This document shows positions 6,125 through 7,843 of a DNA stretch of 7,843 bases, in pieces. Both the position numbers and the translations under genes were made by a program. The stretch spans positions 1-7,843 of the forward strand of contig JACQHM010000096.1 of assembly GCA_016199025.1 (NCBI GenBank). Reading direction: 5' to 3'. The notes under the pieces were generated by a model. It searched no databases and was not told the DNA's origin. It saw only the letters and a program-made list of their open reading frames with translations. Source of the DNA: Candidatus Methylomirabilota bacterium. Its GTDB lineage: Bacteria; Methylomirabilota; Methylomirabilia; Methylomirabilales; JACQHM01. How positions within the stretch are numbered: the stretch's first letter is position 1; each line of letters begins with the position of its first letter.

Positions 6125-7843
6125 ATGGCAGAGGAAGACAAGCGCAGTTCAGACAGGTCGGTAGGTGCCCTGCGACACACGAAGGCGCAGGAGGCCTTGG
6201 GGCTCCTGGTCATGGCCTGCTCCGTGTTCCTCCTGGTCAGCCTCCTGTCTTACGACCCTTTGGATCCCTCATTCTTCAGCTCGGGCCCCGCCGTGGGGCG
6301 GTCGATCCATAACTGGGCCGGGAGGCTGGGGGCAGAACTGGCCGGCGATCTTTTTGAGGTCTTGGGCCTTTCAGCCCTCCTCTTTCCGCCCTTCATCTTC
6401 GTTCTCGGCTTCAAAACTTTAAGTGTACGAGGCCTTCCCTCGCCCTTTCACCTGACCGCTTTCGTCCTGCTCCTCTTCAGCGTCAGCCTCCTCTCCACCC
6501 TCTTAAACGAGCAGGGGATTCTGGGTCTCTCCATTTTCGATCGGCCTGGGGGGTTCGTGGGGAATGAGCTCAACCGGCGTCTCTCTCCCCTTGTGGGCCG
6601 ATTCGGGTTGTACCTGGTGACCGTGACATCCCTCCTCTTGGCCCTGGTCCTCTTCTCCGCGAGGCCCCTCCTGACCCTCGTGGCCCTCCGGGCCGGCACC
6701 AAACTCCCCTTCGGGTTCTGGAGAGAGAAGGGTCGGACGAAGAGGGCGAGACCGTTCCAGGTGAAGGGTACTGAGAAATCCCCAGTCCCCGGTCCCCAGT
6801 CTCTTGCCCTTCCGTCGAAACCCGAGACCTGGAACGCTGACCGTGGAACGTGGATCTCTGGACCGTCCACCGTTGAACATCGAATGGAAACTCAAGCGAT
6901 GGAGCCGGAGTCCCCGGTCCCCAAGGGTGAAGAGGGGGAGCGGACGGTGGTCCGGGCGCCGTCGTCTCCGAAAGAGGGATTCCATCTCCCTCCCCTTTCC
7001 TTCTTGGAGCAGCCTCCACCCCAACGGGGCGGGATCTCTGAAGAAGAACTGAAGCAGAATGCCGAGATCTTAGAACAGAAGCTCCGGGACTTCGGTCTCG
7101 AGGGACGGGTGGCCTCGGTCCAGCCAGGCCCGGTCATCACCCGCTACGAGATCGAACCGGCTCCAGGGATCAAGATTAACCGGATTGTCGCGCTGGCCGA
7201 TGACCTGGCCTTGGCCTTGAAGGCCTTGAGCGTCCGGGTCGTCGCCCCGATCCCGGGGAAGGCGGTGGTGGGGATCGAGATCCCCAACCTGAACCGGGCG
7301 ACGGTCGCCTTACGGGAGGTCCTTTCTGCCAAGGCTTTCCAGGACTCCCCCTCCCCTCTCCCCTTGGCCCTCGGCGTGGGGATCGATGGAGAACCCCATG
7401 TGGCGGACCTGCTCCAGATGCCGCACCTTCTGGTGGCCGGGGCTACCGGGAGCGGCAAATCCATCTGCCTGCACACCTTGATCTTAAGCATCCTGGCCAA
7501 GTCAACGCCAAGAGAGGTCCGGTTCCTGTTAATCGACCCGAAACGGGTGGAGCTCTCCATCTACGATGGCCTGCCCCATTTGGCCGATCATGTAGTCTTC
7601 GACGCGAAGGAGGCGTCCAAGAAGCTCCACAAGGTTGTGGCCCATATGGAGGAGCGCTATAAGCTCTTCGCCGAGGTCGGGGCCAGGAATATCGGGGCCT
7701 ACAACCGGTTGAGGAGCCCGGATGGGGAGGGCCGACCAAGGCCGCTTCCGTACCTGGTGGTGATCGTGGACGAGCTGGCCGATCTGATGCTCATGGCCGC
7801 CGCCGAGGTAGAGGGTGCCATCGCGAGGCTGGCCCAGATGGCC
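6125..7843 (+). CDS. ftsK: DNA translocase FtsK/SpoIIIE (5' part, cut by window edge)
   Basis: FtsK is anchored in the division septum and pumps the terminus region of the chromosome apart during cell division. The visible 573 codons contain four predicted membrane segments near residues 24-43, 76-96, 108-127 and 160-178. A proline- and charge-rich linker follows (about 185-300), then the motor. The alpha subdomain starts near 305 with EEELKQNAEILEQKLRDFG and includes GPVITRYEIEPAPGIKINRI. The ATPase has Walker A GATGSGKS (439-446), LLIDPKRVELS after it, and Walker B YLVVIVDELADLM with D549 and E550. The remainder, including any DNA-reading gamma domain, lies beyond the window. The ATG at 6125 has AAAGGG (6114-6119) overlapping the rnj stop codon, so translation is probably coupled to rnj. 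The linker holds a repeat-bearing segment. The downstream FtsK or SpoIIIE label depends on lineage; the product name is secure. Confidence 0.95.
   Translation, partial: MAEEDKRSSDRSVGALRHTKAQEALGLLVMACSVFLLVSLLSYDPLDPSFFSSGPAVGRSIHNWAGRLGAELAGDLFEVLGLSALLFPPFIFVLGFKTLSVRGLPSPFHLTAFVLLLFSVSLLSTLLNEQGILGLSIFDRPGGFVGNELNRRLSPLVGRFGLYLVTVTSLLLALVLFSARPLLTLVALRAGTKLPFGFWREKGRTKRARPFQVKGTEKSPVPGPQSLALPSKPETWNADRGTWISGPSTVEHRMETQAMEPESPVPKGEEGERTVVRAPSSPKEGFHLPPLSFLEQPPPQRGGISEEELKQNAEILEQKLRDFGLEGRVASVQPGPVITRYEIEPAPGIKINRIVALADDLALALKALSVRVVAPIPGKAVVGIEIPNLNRATVALREVLSAKAFQDSPSPLPLALGVGIDGEPHVADLLQMPHLLVAGATGSGKSICLHTLILSILAKSTPREVRFLLIDPKRVELSIYDGLPHLADHVVFDAKEASKKLHKVVAHMEERYKLFAEVGARNIGAYNRLRSPDGEGRPRPLPYLVVIVDELADLMLMAAAEVEGAIARLAQMA
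6784..6923 (+). repeat. 15-bp direct repeats bounding a segment of the ftsK linker
   Basis: AGTCCCCGGTCCCCA occurs identically at 6784-6798 and 6909-6923, 125 bp apart and in different reading phases. The bases between contain further short iterations, TGGAACG at 6830-6836 and 6844-6850. The segment encodes linker residues about 220-266, which are low in hydrophobic content and unlike any domain I recognise. It looks like a repetitive, normally intergenic sequence captured in frame. That interpretation is inferred. Confidence 0.45.

Noticed and set aside
6448..7024. Several overlapping minus- and plus-strand open frames in the ftsK linker region
   Set aside because: The FtsK frame is continuous from 6125 to the window end with membrane segments and ATPase motifs on both sides, so these are shadows. 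The region still holds a real repeat, reported separately.
1..7843. CRISPR array, tRNA, rRNA, riboswitch, toxin-antitoxin or defence system
   Set aside because: No spaced repeat array, cloverleaf-like sequence, conserved RNA core or matching protein motif was seen on either strand.

Overview
This is a GC-rich bacterial chromosome segment. It carries the end of a decayed insertion sequence, followed by a tight co-directional run of housekeeping genes on the + strand. Dense coding, strong G/C preference at third codon positions, GGAGG-type ribosome sites and a LonA/RNase J/FtsK set all indicate a bacterium. RNase J is absent from E. coli-type gammaproteobacteria. The protein flavour and the RNase J–FtsK adjacency suggest a Desulfobacterota-, Nitrospirota- or NC10-like lineage, but that placement is a low-confidence inference.

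Bases 1-674 hold the 5' part of a leftward-reading DDE transposase of the IS4 type. The window edge cuts it. It appears to have an in-frame internal deletion that removes the middle of the catalytic domain, including the second catalytic aspartate. Just upstream of its GTG start is a perfect 11-bp inverted repeat. One arm contains the transposase Shine-Dalgarno sequence, an arrangement like the fold-back inhibition known from IS10 and IS50.

Bases 675-784 hold the upstream region of galU, with a good sigma70-type promoter (TTGCAT, 17-bp spacer, TATAAC). Then follow galU (UTP-glucose-1-phosphate uridylyltransferase), an unrecognised 63-codon gene, lon (ATP-dependent protease, GTG start at 1935), rnj (RNase J) and the first 573 codons of ftsK (DNA translocase, cut by the right edge). 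Gaps are 21, 49, 80 and 9 nt, and I see no convincing terminator between the genes, so one transcription unit is plausible. The gene products cover sugar-nucleotide supply for the envelope, protein quality control, RNA decay and chromosome segregation. They share an operon-like layout but no single pathway.

The non-coding or low-constraint patches are a short AT-rich leader before lon, a hairpin-prone gap between lon and rnj, and a repeat-bearing segment inside the FtsK linker. I found no tRNA, rRNA, CRISPR array, riboswitch or defence system. Nothing here amounts to an undescribed multi-gene system. The most interesting items are the IS control structure, the deleted transposase, the 63-codon gene and the FtsK linker repeat.
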